Part shown: positions 8,514 through 16,669 of the stretch, one piece after another
Layout of the letters: the number at the start of each line of letters is the position of its first letter
How positions within the stretch are numbered: position 1 is the stretch's first letter
NCBI GenBank assembly: GCA_012523015.1
Contig: JAAYJI010000297.1
Coordinates: forward strand, 1-36,296
DNA: 36,296 bases
From: Candidatus Hydrogenedentota bacterium
GTDB lineage: Bacteria; Hydrogenedentota; Hydrogenedentia; Hydrogenedentales; CAITNO01
Reading direction: 5' to 3'
Translations under genes and position numbers: made by a program
The notes under the pieces: generated by a model
Database searches by the model: none
Told to the model about the DNA's origin: nothing
What the model saw: only the letters and a program-made list of their open reading frames with translations

Positions 8514-10049
8514 ATGAAAGGCAGAGCTTTTATGAAGAACACGATAACACGGCGTCAATGGCTGGGCGTAACAGGCGGTGCCCTAGCTGCCGCATCCCTC
8601 CAGTTCAATGCAAGAGCAGGGGAGATGAAGCGGCCCAATATCCTGATGATCATGGGCGATCAGCACCGAGGCGATTGTTTGGGCGCTGACGGCAATGATG
8701 CCATCCTTACGCCTAATCTCGACCGTATCGCTCGTGAAGGGGCACGCTTCAAACACGCGTATAGCTGTGTGCCCTCTTGTACGCCTGCCCGAGCCGCCTT
8801 GCTCACAGGCTTGGGCCCGTGGCGCAACGGGATGCTCGGTTTCGGTCGGGTAGCCGAAAAGTACGACAAGGAAAAGCCGCAAATGCTGCGTGACGGCGGC
8901 TATCAAAGCTGTGCGATTGGGAAGTGCCATTTTCATCCGCAGCGCAACGGTCACGGTTACCACCAAATGATCTTGGATGAATCCGGACGGGTTGTTGATC
9001 CTGAGTTTAAAAGTGATTATCGGGCTTGGTTTGAAACTATGGCGCCCAATCTTGATCCAGACGCTACCGGTGTCGGGTGGAATGACTATTGCGGAAAAGC
9101 GTATGTGTTACCGGAAGAATTGCATCCTACCCGCTGGACAGGTGATGTAGCGGTTAATTATCTCAAGGGCTATGATCAGGAGCCGCCTTTTTTTCTGAAA
9201 GTATCTTTTTCCCGGCCTCACAGCCCGTATGACGCGCCGCAGCGTTTCTTTAATTTGTATCAAGACCGCGCCATCCCCGAACGGTTCATTGGAGATTGGT
9301 GTCAAGACTATGAGGAGCGAAACGGTCCGAAAGACAGCATATGGCATGGTGATATGGGCGCTGAAACGACACGCCATTCGCGCTGCGGCTATTACGGCAA
9401 TGTGAGTTTTATTGATGAACAAATTGGGCGTATATTCAATGCCTTGGAAGAGAAAAATATACTGGAAGAAACCTTGATCCTCTATATAGCCGATCACGGC
9501 GACATGCTGGGCGATCATCATCACTGGCGGAAAACCTACGCCTATGAAGGCTCCGCCCGGGTGCCTTTCCTCATGCGCTGGCCGGAAAAGATGATGCAAG
9601 CCCCCCGTGGTCAAGTACGCGACGAGGTGGTTGAACTCCGCGATGTATTGCCCACCTTTTTAGATGCAGCAGGTCTTGGCGGTGCGGAAGACATGGACGG
9701 GAAGAGCGTATTGCCCCTGCTGACAGGCGATTCCGAGGGTTGGCGCGATGCGATCGATCTGGAACATGACCTTTGTTATGACGACAGAAATCATTGGAGC
9801 GGAATGACTGACGGCAAAACCAAGTATATTTTTAACGCCTTTGACGGGTCCGAGATGCTCTTTGATCTAGTTGAGGACCCCGGCGAATGTGTCAATCTCG
9901 CTGTACAAGCACAGCATGCCGCTACCCTTGTGCAGTGGCGCGAAAAGCTGGTAGCCCATCTCAAAGAACGAGGCAGAGCGTGGGTAAAAGAGGGACAGCT
10001 CTGTTTGAGGCGCAAGTCTATCTTGTACTCACCAAACCATCCCGGCTAA
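8514..10049 (+). CDS. exported type I (S1) sulfatase, second of a pair
   Basis: This is a second S1 sulfatase of 511 residues, clearly different in sequence from its neighbour. A Tat-like N-terminus (TRRQWLGVTGGALAAA) precedes the catalytic domain. The metal site begins with GDQHRGD (D49-Q50), the formylglycine motif is CTPARAALLTG (C89), GKCHFHP (K137, H139) follows, and later IADHGDMLGDHHHWRK gives the Asp-His metal ligands. The ADHGDMLGDH form is seen in several alkaline-phosphatase-fold hydrolases acting on sulfate or phosphonate monoesters, so a phosphonate-type substrate cannot be excluded. An alternative ATG at 8532 gives a shorter n-region and has AAAGG upstream; either start is possible. 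It probably shares the transcript of the preceding sulfatase. Confidence 0.92.
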   Translation: MKGRAFMKNTITRRQWLGVTGGALAAASLQFNARAGEMKRPNILMIMGDQHRGDCLGADGNDAILTPNLDRIAREGARFKHAYSCVPSCTPARAALLTGLGPWRNGMLGFGRVAEKYDKEKPQMLRDGGYQSCAIGKCHFHPQRNGHGYHQMILDESGRVVDPEFKSDYRAWFETMAPNLDPDATGVGWNDYCGKAYVLPEELHPTRWTGDVAVNYLKGYDQEPPFFLKVSFSRPHSPYDAPQRFFNLYQDRAIPERFIGDWCQDYEERNGPKDSIWHGDMGAETTRHSRCGYYGNVSFIDEQIGRIFNALEEKNILEETLILYIADHGDMLGDHHHWRKTYAYEGSARVPFLMRWPEKMMQAPRGQVRDEVVELRDVLPTFLDAAGLGGAEDMDGKSVLPLLTGDSEGWRDAIDLEHDLCYDDRNHWSGMTDGKTKYIFNAFDGSEMLFDLVEDPGECVNLAVQAQHAATLVQWREKLVAHLKERGRAWVKEGQLCLRRKSILYSPNHPG

Positions 10050-10074
10050 GGAGCTGCGCTCTTTGCGTAGCTCC
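10050..10074 (+). terminator. stem-loop directly after the second sulfatase
   Basis: GGAGCTGCGC (10050-10059) pairs with GCGTAGCTCC (10065-10074) with one G-U pair and a TCTTT loop, starting one base after the stop codon. The following CTTATGTTGG is only weakly T-rich, so it may act as an inefficient terminator or as an mRNA 3'-end stabiliser. Confidence 0.5.
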
Positions 10075-10126
10075 CTTATGTTGGTGCTTTGCTGAGCCTT
10101 GTTTCAAGCGAGGGGAGGGACTTGGC

Positions 10127-10954
10127 TCAGGGGAAAAGATAGTCGATCAGGGCGATGGCTTCGCCAAAGTCGGAAACGAGTATATCCGCGCCGGCGCGCA
10201 GCAAACGGGGACGTTTAGACTCGTCCCATCCGCGTCCGCTTTTCTCATCGGAGCAAATGCCCAGGGCAATACCGCCTGCATCTTTGACATTGCGCAATTC
10301 GACAGGTCCGTCGCCGATAGCCAGCACTTCCGGGCCGCGCAAATCATGTTCTGCGATGATCTCTTTAATGATCTTTTCTTTGGAGTATTCCTCAACGCTC
10401 GGCAGCGCGCCCCAAATCTCTTCGAAATAGTGATCAACGCCAAGGCATTTGGCTTCATTGCGCACATCGTCGCGATCCGTGCCGCTGAATACGTACATGG
10501 TAACCCCTTTGGCGGCAATGAGATCCAGAAATTCTTTGGCGCCATAGATCAAAAAGTCTTCCACGTTTTTTTCTTGACTTTCAAGCTGGGCGATGCGGGC
10601 GCGAACCGGTTCCATGAGCCGATCGTTGTACACTTTTTTGTACTCGACGGGCGTGCGGACCTCCGTCTCAGGTACGAGCCCATGGGCACGCACCATTTCT
10701 TCGAGGCGCTGCATCTGAAAAATAGTTTGGATGCCCGTTGTTTCGTCGATCATTTCATCCACTTCCCGGATGATCGCTTCAGTGGGCGTTGTATTACCGC
10801 AGATCATTTCCACGCAGACCGGCGCCATAATTTCCTGCCAGCCTTCGCGCAGGCGGCTGATGGTACCGTCAAAGTCAAAGAGCACATGTTTGATGTGTCC
10901 CCGTTCAATGGCTTGGATGATTTCAATGTCTGTGTTCGGAAGTCTATTGGTCAT
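10127..10954 (-). CDS. HAD-superfamily phosphatase, substrate unknown
   Basis: This is a cytoplasmic HAD hydrolase of about 275 residues. Motif I is LFDFDGTIS, with nucleophile D27 and acid/base D29 (numbered from the start chosen here). Motif II is in VFSGTDRDD, a conserved lysine lies in the SKEKII region, and motif IV is AIGDGPVE. A helical cap domain sits between motifs I and II, as in phosphoglycolate-phosphatase-like enzymes. The ATG at 10952-10954 is chosen because AGGAAAGGA lies about 14 nt upstream; a frame extending to 11074 has no ribosome site. Motif IV reads GDGP rather than the usual GDSxxD, which may affect metal binding. It converges with the sulfatase operon. The natural substrate cannot be inferred. 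Confidence 0.85.
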   Translation of the reverse strand: MTNRLPNTDIEIIQAIERGHIKHVLFDFDGTISRLREGWQEIMAPVCVEMICGNTTPTEAIIREVDEMIDETTGIQTIFQMQRLEEMVRAHGLVPETEVRTPVEYKKVYNDRLMEPVRARIAQLESQEKNVEDFLIYGAKEFLDLIAAKGVTMYVFSGTDRDDVRNEAKCLGVDHYFEEIWGALPSVEEYSKEKIIKEIIAEHDLRGPEVLAIGDGPVELRNVKDAGGIALGICSDEKSGRGWDESKRPRLLRAGADILVSDFGEAIALIDYLFP

Positions 10955-11143
10955 GGATACAGTAATGTCCTTTCCTGTGGAATGTTTCAACGGTTTAGTG
11001 TTAATAAAAGCACGTGCCCCCGGCGGTTTCAAACAAAGGATATGCGGGTATATCTTTTGTTTTACGTTCCCCAAACGCCCATATCATAAGAAGAGTGTTG
11101 GACTAAAGTCAAACTTCACAACCTTTGTTGCCGGCGCTGTCTT

Positions 11144-11911
11144 TTAGCCCAGCGGTCCAATAAGCGTTTCCACTTGTTTAAAGGATTCGATGACGGCGGG
11201 GTCTTTGCTTTTTAAAGCGACAAAATCGATACGTGTTGTCCTGTGTCCCGGTTTTTCCCAATTGTACGCATCTTTGACGAAGAGCGGGGTAAGGCCCGAT
11301 TGCTCGATCGCATCAACAAGGAAATCAACACTGTAAATTCTTTCCTTGGTCGTGGAGACAGCTCCTGAATTGATACGCACTTGGGTCTCACATAGTTTTT
11401 TGTTCCGCTTATATGTGCTGCGCCAAAAGGAGCGGAAAGAGGCGTGTTCTTTTTCCCACGTTTCATTGTTGAAATGGTTTACAATCATGCGTTGTGTCAC
11501 GATGTCGAAGTAGAGCATTCCGTTCGGCTGCAAGGCATGATAAAAAGAGGTCATGGCTTGTACAACTTGTTCTTTTTCCAACAAAAAATTAAGGGAATCG
11601 AAAAGGCAGGTGATCAGGTGAAATTGGTTGCTGAAGGGGAGTGCGCAAAAGTCGGCAACAGCCAGAGCTTTAAGCTTGCGTTGTTGGGCGACAGCAAGCA
11701 TAGAGGGGGACAGGTCGATCCCTACTGCCTGCCAGTTTGGATTCATCAGTTGTTCCATCAGTGTTCCCGTGCCGCATCCTGCATCCAAATGACGCAGCGG
11801 TTGGGGATACATACGGCCCAATTTTTCGGTAATCATGCCCCATCTGGCATAGTTTACATGACTCATAATCGAATCATAATAGGCGGCTATAGGCTGAAAA
11901 TCATCGTTCAT
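11144..11911 (-). CDS. SAM-dependent class I methyltransferase
   Basis: This 255-residue protein has a Rossmann-fold methyltransferase core. The SAM-binding motif I is HLDAGCGTGTL (D43 to G49 region), motif II is VGIDLSPSML, and an LITCLFDSLNFL segment corresponds to the post-motif strand. This arrangement fits the Methyltransf_25/11 group of small-molecule methyltransferases. The ATG at 11909-11911 overlaps the yqeK stop as ATGA, which decides the start and implies coupled translation with yqeK. In many bacteria rsfS follows yqeK; here a methyltransferase takes that place. The substrate is unknown. Confidence 0.87.
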   Translation of the reverse strand: MNDDFQPIAAYYDSIMSHVNYARWGMITEKLGRMYPQPLRHLDAGCGTGTLMEQLMNPNWQAVGIDLSPSMLAVAQQRKLKALAVADFCALPFSNQFHLITCLFDSLNFLLEKEQVVQAMTSFYHALQPNGMLYFDIVTQRMIVNHFNNETWEKEHASFRSFWRSTYKRNKKLCETQVRINSGAVSTTKERIYSVDFLVDAIEQSGLTPLFVKDAYNWEKPGHRTTRIDFVALKSKDPAVIESFKQVETLIGPLG

Positions 11912-12498
11912 TCTTGCGCGTTCTTTGTTTTTTGAAGCCACATGAAAAAAGCTTGCGTGTTGGGGTCAACCACGGCTTTCGTTTCAGTAAAACGCAGCGT
12001 TGCTTCCGTCACATACAATAGTGCGCTGTCGAAGCCTTCTTTTCTGAGCTTAGTACGTGCTTCCTCTGCTTCGGGAAAACGGCGCGATGGTTCTGCGAAA
12101 TCCGCCACATACAGGGCTTGTCCGAGCAGCCCCCAGCCGGGCTTGCCTGTGGTATGCCAATAGATAGCGTCGTAGACCGTTTCGGATATATCGAACTCTT
12201 CACGACATCGTGACGCCGCGAGAGGACCGTGTAAGAGGACAGGCTCTTGGAGATGGATATCGCTTAAGGGCAGGCGCCGCTGCCGTGCTTCTTCCAAGAA
12301 GGACGCGGGCTCCAAGTCTCGGCAATAATCATGGAGCAGTCCCGCCGTGACCGCTTCATCATGGTCCAAACCGAGGGCAGGCGCAAAGGAAGAAAGGTAT
12401 TCTGCTGTGAACACGCTATGACTGACTCGTGTTTCGGGAAGGCGGTTGCGCAACGCTTGAAGATACTGTTTTGATTCTACACATTTCACTACGGGCAT
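11908..12498 (-). CDS. yqeK: YqeK-type HD-domain hydrolase (symmetrical Ap4A hydrolase family)
   Basis: This is a 196-residue HD-domain protein. The metal-binding residues are H27 in RVSHSVF, the HD pair H56-D57 in GLLHDYCRDL, a later His in LLHGPLAA, and the Asp of VADFAEPSR. The HDYCRD and ADFAEPSR forms are typical of YqeK proteins, which in Firmicutes split diadenosine tetraphosphate into two ADP. It lies directly after nadD with a 10-nt overlap, the classic nadD-yqeK arrangement, and is itself coupled to the methyltransferase gene. The family call is secure; Ap4A activity is inherited from the family. Confidence 0.93.
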   Translation of the reverse strand: MPVVKCVESKQYLQALRNRLPETRVSHSVFTAEYLSSFAPALGLDHDEAVTAGLLHDYCRDLEPASFLEEARQRRLPLSDIHLQEPVLLHGPLAASRCREEFDISETVYDAIYWHTTGKPGWGLLGQALYVADFAEPSRRFPEAEEARTKLRKEGFDSALLYVTEATLRFTETKAVVDPNTQAFFMWLQKTKNAQE

Positions 12499-13085
12499 GA
12501 CGAATACAACCCTTCTTTGCGGATAATGGTTATCACCGAATCGGGCAGCGTGTCCACAGGCATGCTGCCTGCCCTAATGGTATCACGGATATGGGAAGAG
12601 GATAAGGACCACTCTTTCATATCCAGTAATTGGTGATGATCATCCAACAGAGCGGGCAGGGGCTCTTTGTTTTCCGGGCGCGGCGCAATCAACAAATCTG
12701 CGTGTTGGAGGATTTCGTCAGGTCGATACCATTTAGGGAAATCCAGCGCAGAATCATAGCCGATTATAAAAAAGAGCTGCGCCGTGGGCAGGGTTTGTTG
12801 AATGTGGGCAAGGGTAACAGCTGTATAGGAGGGGCCCGGCCGCTCCAGTTCAATCTCACTGAGTTCGAAGGCGGCTTCCCCTTGAAGGGCGGCTTTCACC
12901 ATGGCAACACGGAGATGAACAGGTGTGATGGTCTGACCCGGCTTGTGCGGCGGGTCAGCGGCGATCACAAAGAGTACTTTCGACAAGTGTGCCTGCTTCA
13001 AAGCAGCGCGGGCAATTGCGAGATGTCCGAGGTGAATGGGATCAAAGGTGCCGCCAAAGATGCCGATACGCAGGGCGCTATTCAC
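12489..13085 (-). CDS. nadD: nicotinate-nucleotide adenylyltransferase NadD
   Basis: NadD adenylates nicotinate mononucleotide in NAD synthesis. The product starts MNSALRIGIFGGTFDP when read from a GTG at 13083-13085, giving about 198 residues. It contains the nucleotidyltransferase motifs GGTFDP (11-16) and HLGH (18-21), plus a late SSSHIR segment corresponding to the ISSTxIR motif. The GTG lies inside the final codons of proA (GTGAATAG overlap), which fits translational coupling and the usual N-terminal length. An in-frame ATG at 13112 would add nine residues and deepen the overlap with proA. The assignment is secure; the exact start is less so. Confidence 0.94.
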   Translation of the reverse strand: MNSALRIGIFGGTFDPIHLGHLAIARAALKQAHLSKVLFVIAADPPHKPGQTITPVHLRVAMVKAALQGEAAFELSEIELERPGPSYTAVTLAHIQQTLPTAQLFFIIGYDSALDFPKWYRPDEILQHADLLIAPRPENKEPLPALLDDHHQLLDMKEWSLSSSHIRDTIRAGSMPVDTLPDSVITIIRKEGLYSSCP

Positions 13086-14331
13086 GAATCTGTCCCGTAC
13101 CGCGAATAACATATTTCAGCGAGGTGAGTCCTTCCAAGGCCATGGGACCACGGCAATGGAGTTTGCTTGTACTAATACCAATTTCTGCGCCCAATCCGAA
13201 TTCAAATCCGTCGGTGAAGCGGGTAGAGGCATTCACATAAACGGTGGCACTGTCCACTTCTTCCAAAAAGCGTTCTGCCAAAGCATAACTTTCCGTTACG
13301 ATGGCATCTGAATGATGGCTGCCATATTCATTAATATGTTCGACAGCCTCTTCAAAGCTGCCAACGATTTTGATGGAAAGAATTTTGTCGAGGTATTCCG
13401 TGTGCCAGTCTTCTTCAGTAGCCGCTGCACAGGAGATCAGTTGTTGGGTACGGGGACAGCCGCGCAGTTCGCAGCCGCCCGCCTCGAGGCTTTTCGCTAT
13501 GCCCGGCAGGAGCAGGGGAGCGGCAGCTTCATGAAAAAGGAGGGTCTCCATAGCGTTGCACACACCGGCGCGCTGAAGCTTTGCATTGAGCACAATGGAT
13601 TTTGCCATGTCGGGGTTGGCATCCTCATGGATGTAGGTATGGCAGATCCCGTCAAGATGCGCCACCACAGGAATGCGTGATTCGTCGTAGATGCGTGCAA
13701 TCAAGTTTTTACCGCCACGGGGCACGATAACATCAATGTATTGATCGAGTTTCAACATTTCACCCACCGCGGCGCGGTCGGTGGTCGTCAATATCTGTAC
13801 GGCATGTTCGGGGATTCCCGCGGCCACAGCGCCTTCTCGGAAATAGTTTGCAATGGCGACGTTGGAATGAATGGATTCTGAACCACCGCGCAGGATGGTG
13901 GCATTGCCTGATTTTAGACAGAGCGCTGCCGCCTCAGCCGTAACATTGGGACGGCTTTCATAGATGATACCGACCACGCCCAAGGGTTGCCGTATCCGTG
14001 CGATTCTCAGCCCTTTCGGATGCACATATTGGTTGACAATATCACCGACGGGGTCAGACAGCGCTGCAACGGCTTCCAATCCTTCCGCCATGGCATCAAT
14101 ACGTTCATCGTTAAGTTCTAAGCGGTCCAGCATGGCGTTGGACAGCCCCTTTTCTTTGCCTGCAGCGAGATCCAAGGCGTTTTTCTCTTTGAGGGGTTTC
14201 TTCGATGCACGCAGCATTTCCGCTACGGTGCACAGTGCCGCATCTTTAACGGAGCGGGGCATGGAGCGCAAGATATCGGATGCTCTTCGCGCCTGTTTGC
14301 CTATTTGTTCCAATTCATGTTGTAAACTCAT
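13078..14331 (-). CDS. proA: gamma-glutamyl phosphate reductase ProA
   Basis: ProA reduces gamma-glutamyl phosphate to glutamate semialdehyde in proline synthesis. The 417-residue length is standard. Diagnostic segments are PLGVVGIIYESRPNVTAEAA (about 116-135), LRGGSES (147-153), VPRGGKNLI (203-211) and QRAGVCNAMETLL with catalytic C258. A strong GAGGAG ribosome site precedes the ATG. The gene heads the coupled set proA-nadD-yqeK-methyltransferase. In many genomes proB precedes proA; no proB lies within this window, so the glutamate kinase must be elsewhere. Confidence 0.97.
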   Translation of the reverse strand: MSLQHELEQIGKQARRASDILRSMPRSVKDAALCTVAEMLRASKKPLKEKNALDLAAGKEKGLSNAMLDRLELNDERIDAMAEGLEAVAALSDPVGDIVNQYVHPKGLRIARIRQPLGVVGIIYESRPNVTAEAAALCLKSGNATILRGGSESIHSNVAIANYFREGAVAAGIPEHAVQILTTTDRAAVGEMLKLDQYIDVIVPRGGKNLIARIYDESRIPVVAHLDGICHTYIHEDANPDMAKSIVLNAKLQRAGVCNAMETLLFHEAAAPLLLPGIAKSLEAGGCELRGCPRTQQLISCAAATEEDWHTEYLDKILSIKIVGSFEEAVEHINEYGSHHSDAIVTESYALAERFLEEVDSATVYVNASTRFTDGFEFGLGAEIGISTSKLHCRGPMALEGLTSLKYVIRGTGQIRE

Positions 14332-14518
14332 GGTTATATCTCCTCATGACCCAAAGCGATCATAGGCGGTGATGGGTTTGAAAGAACCTGTCACCTAATT
14401 TTTTTTATACAACCCGGTCTGACCTGCTCCCGGCGCCATAGTCTTGAGCCCGGTCAAGAAACAGAGGGGTAATTTATCGCAGCCCGGGTAGTTGCCGAGT
14501 ATTCGCCATATAAGGGAT

Positions 14519-14548
14519 ACTCTAAAACACAGGCTTAGCAGATGTCAA
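14519..14548 (-). promoter_or_regulatory. candidate promoter for the proA operon
   Basis: On the minus strand a perfect TTGACA (14548-14543) is followed after 18 nt by TAGAGT (14524-14519), a weaker -10. It would give a leader of about 180 nt before the proA ATG. That leader contains a perfect TCTTGA/TCAAGA hairpin near 14450-14467. Nothing else is recognisable in the spacer between 14332 and 14601. Confidence 0.45.
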
Positions 14549-14601
14549 TTGAATGGTGTAAATCGCCCTCAGTTTGATTCTGCTTTCTTAGGGGATTCGG
14601 A

Positions 14602-15648
14602 TCAAAGTTCAATCACGTCCAATCCGGGGATACTCGAATCGAGGGGCACTGTTTCAATATGGGTGGCGCCGAGGCAGGCAAGGTCATAACGCACTTGTGC
14701 CAGAGGCAAGGTATGCTGTGCTGTACTCATTTGAATACTGAATTCGGTAAAATTTAAACCTTCAGTCATGGTCGGTTCGTCGCCGAACAACAGATTCTTT
14801 TCCAGATAGGAAATGATTGGTTTCACAGCGTCTTTTCTTACATTAAAAAAGATCAGCACCTTGTTTTCCGCAAAGACGGCGCCATACATATTCAGCAGGA
14901 ACATTTTTGCCAGTTCTTTTTTGACCGGGTTATCAGCTAGTTCAGGACTGGTCCAAATACCTGTTTCCGACCGCATGATTTCAGGGCCGATTTCGAGCCC
15001 ATAATTGCGGATAGCGCTTCCCGTCTGTGTAATTTCAAAGCCAAAATCCACGCCGCCGTGGAGTACTTTCGCTTCCGTTTTGCCCCATGATTCATAAACG
15101 ACCAAGCCCTTATCAATTTTAGGCGGTGTGTTATATTTCTGAACAGAGAAGGTATCCCACTGCGATTCATAGCCTGCTGATTGCGCCTTGTTGCGGAACC
15201 AGTCAATTGCCATATAAGGCATTTCAGATACGACCCGTATGATTTTGCGCGTAGATAAAAGCGAGTCCAACCACGCATCAAAGGAGGGGTACCCTTCTAA
15301 AGGTGTTTTCACAATCACGATGCGTATCTTGCCTCGGTTGAGGGACAAGACTTTTTTCAGCGCAATATCCTGTCCATATTCAAAACGGTATTCAAGGACC
15401 CGTTCACGGATCCAGTCGTCGCCGCTTATAGCGACATCCACTTCGTGCAAGGCAAGCTGGGCGCCGAATTCTTGGGGCCGTCCATCCCATCCAAAGAGCA
15501 TGGTGTGCAAGGGGAAGGAGGTGGGGCCGCCTGTTTCATAGCCTTTCGTAGGGAAGCCCGCTGCTTTGAAGAGCGTAATTAAATTGCCGCCTCGTTTAGG
15601 GTCGGCGAGAGAACCGGCAGGCATGCCAATGATCAATTTGTCGTTCAT
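14602..15648 (-). CDS. hisG: ATP phosphoribosyltransferase, divergent long-form HisG
   Basis: HisG joins ATP and PRPP in the first step of histidine synthesis. The 348-residue product shows the periplasmic-binding-protein-like fold of the family: IIGMPAGSLADP at the N-terminus, VDVAISGDDWIRE matching the family's D-x-x-ITG-x-D signature, and DFGFEITQTGSAIRNYGLE matching the PRPP-loop region. The C-terminal 80 residues (ISYLEKN onward, with LGATHIETVPL) match the ACT-like histidine-feedback domain of long-form HisG. The ATG at 15646-15648 is chosen because GAGGAG lies 6 nt upstream; an earlier frame start lacks one. The front part is unusual (LADPKRGGNLITLFKAAGF) and slightly extended. No other his gene is adjacent. 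The family call is good; full catalytic function is assumed. Confidence 0.75.
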   Translation of the reverse strand: MNDKLIIGMPAGSLADPKRGGNLITLFKAAGFPTKGYETGGPTSFPLHTMLFGWDGRPQEFGAQLALHEVDVAISGDDWIRERVLEYRFEYGQDIALKKVLSLNRGKIRIVIVKTPLEGYPSFDAWLDSLLSTRKIIRVVSEMPYMAIDWFRNKAQSAGYESQWDTFSVQKYNTPPKIDKGLVVYESWGKTEAKVLHGGVDFGFEITQTGSAIRNYGLEIGPEIMRSETGIWTSPELADNPVKKELAKMFLLNMYGAVFAENKVLIFFNVRKDAVKPIISYLEKNLLFGDEPTMTEGLNFTEFSIQMSTAQHTLPLAQVRYDLACLGATHIETVPLDSSIPGLDVIEL

Positions 15649-15795
15649 GCTGAACTCCTCTGGTTGTGCTGTGTTGAAAGAAATCTGCATTCGCCGCGAA
15701 CAAGGCTCAAGATGGTGCAGGAAACCAGCACGTTTTTTTCTTGTCCTTTGTTGGGGGCGGCAGGGTTAAGTTAAGGGCTTTGTTGTATCCCGGGT

Positions 15796-16617
15796 TCAGG
15801 CCGTGGGGACAAAACGTTTCATATACGCCAAACTGCGTTGGGCAATGCTTTCCGGTCCCGCTTCAAATCGGAAAACCTCTACCGATACGTAATGGTCATA
15901 ATTGATGGCACGCAGTGCCTCGAAGATGGGCGCAAAGTCTACATCGCCCCAGCCGGGTCCATGGAAATTGGTATCGTTGGCATGGTAATGCCGCAAATAC
16001 TTGCCAAACTTTTTAATGACTGTTGCACGATCGTCTTCGAGGAATGACATTGCCTTTGTGTCCAGCAAGAGCTGGAAATTAGGATGATGAATGGCATCAA
16101 TCAGTTCGACAGTCTGTTCCGGGGTGTAGCAGAAATTCGTTTCCCAGTGGGTGAGCTGTTCCATGCAAATGGTCACGTCATGCTCTTCGCAGCTGGGCAG
16201 TGCCGCTTCAAAGACTTCCCGCGCATAATCCATGGCCTGGTTATAGGTGACATCCCTTCCTACGTTGCGTTGACGGGGCGAGCCGAATATTAACACTTTG
16301 CCGCCTATATCGCCGCAAAAGCGTACCAAGTCAATGAGATAGTCCGTGGTAAATTTTCGGATCTCAGCGTCGGGGTGGGTGAGATGTACGCCCTCGGGTC
16401 CCACAAAGACCCAGTGAATCCCTAAGATATCGAGATCAGCCTGTTGAGCATGGCGAACAATAGCAGATCGCGTAGATGCGGGAATGTCGTAGACATATTG
16501 CGCCAAGGTAAAGGGAGCGATCTCGAGTCCGTCATAGCCCGCTTCTTTAACAAAGTTAATGGTCCGTTCAATGTCGTTCCACTCTTTAAATATTTCATTG
16601 CAAATACCAAATTTCAA
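15796..16617 (-). CDS. cytoplasmic sugar phosphate isomerase/epimerase (xylose-isomerase-like TIM barrel)
   Basis: This 273-residue protein has the AP-endonuclease-2/xylose-isomerase-like TIM-barrel fold and no signal peptide. Barrel strands carry the usual metal and substrate residues: ICMEQLTHWETNF (Glu), QLLLDTKAMS (Asp), RHYHANDTN (His and Asp) and YVSVEVFRFE (Glu). This Glu-Asp-His-Glu pattern resembles D-tagatose/D-psicose 3-epimerases and inosose-type enzymes. It reads in the same direction as the HisG gene, about 150 nt upstream of it. Unlike three other TIM-barrel genes in the window, it stays in the cytoplasm, so it may act after sugar uptake. The specific substrate is unknown. Confidence 0.87.
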   Translation of the reverse strand: MKFGICNEIFKEWNDIERTINFVKEAGYDGLEIAPFTLAQYVYDIPASTRSAIVRHAQQADLDILGIHWVFVGPEGVHLTHPDAEIRKFTTDYLIDLVRFCGDIGGKVLIFGSPRQRNVGRDVTYNQAMDYAREVFEAALPSCEEHDVTICMEQLTHWETNFCYTPEQTVELIDAIHHPNFQLLLDTKAMSFLEDDRATVIKKFGKYLRHYHANDTNFHGPGWGDVDFAPIFEALRAINYDHYVSVEVFRFEAGPESIAQRSLAYMKRFVPTA

Positions 16618-16669
16618 CCGTTGTCCTCCTCATATGAAGTTAGTTTCGGTTCCAGATTTGTTTGTAAAC

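Noticed and set aside
9887-11089. A 400-codon open frame on the plus strand
   Set aside because: It is antisense to the HAD hydrolase and the end of the second sulfatase, whose catalytic motifs are clear. Its own translation has no recognisable family pattern and is rich in Phe, His and Cys as expected for a shadow frame.
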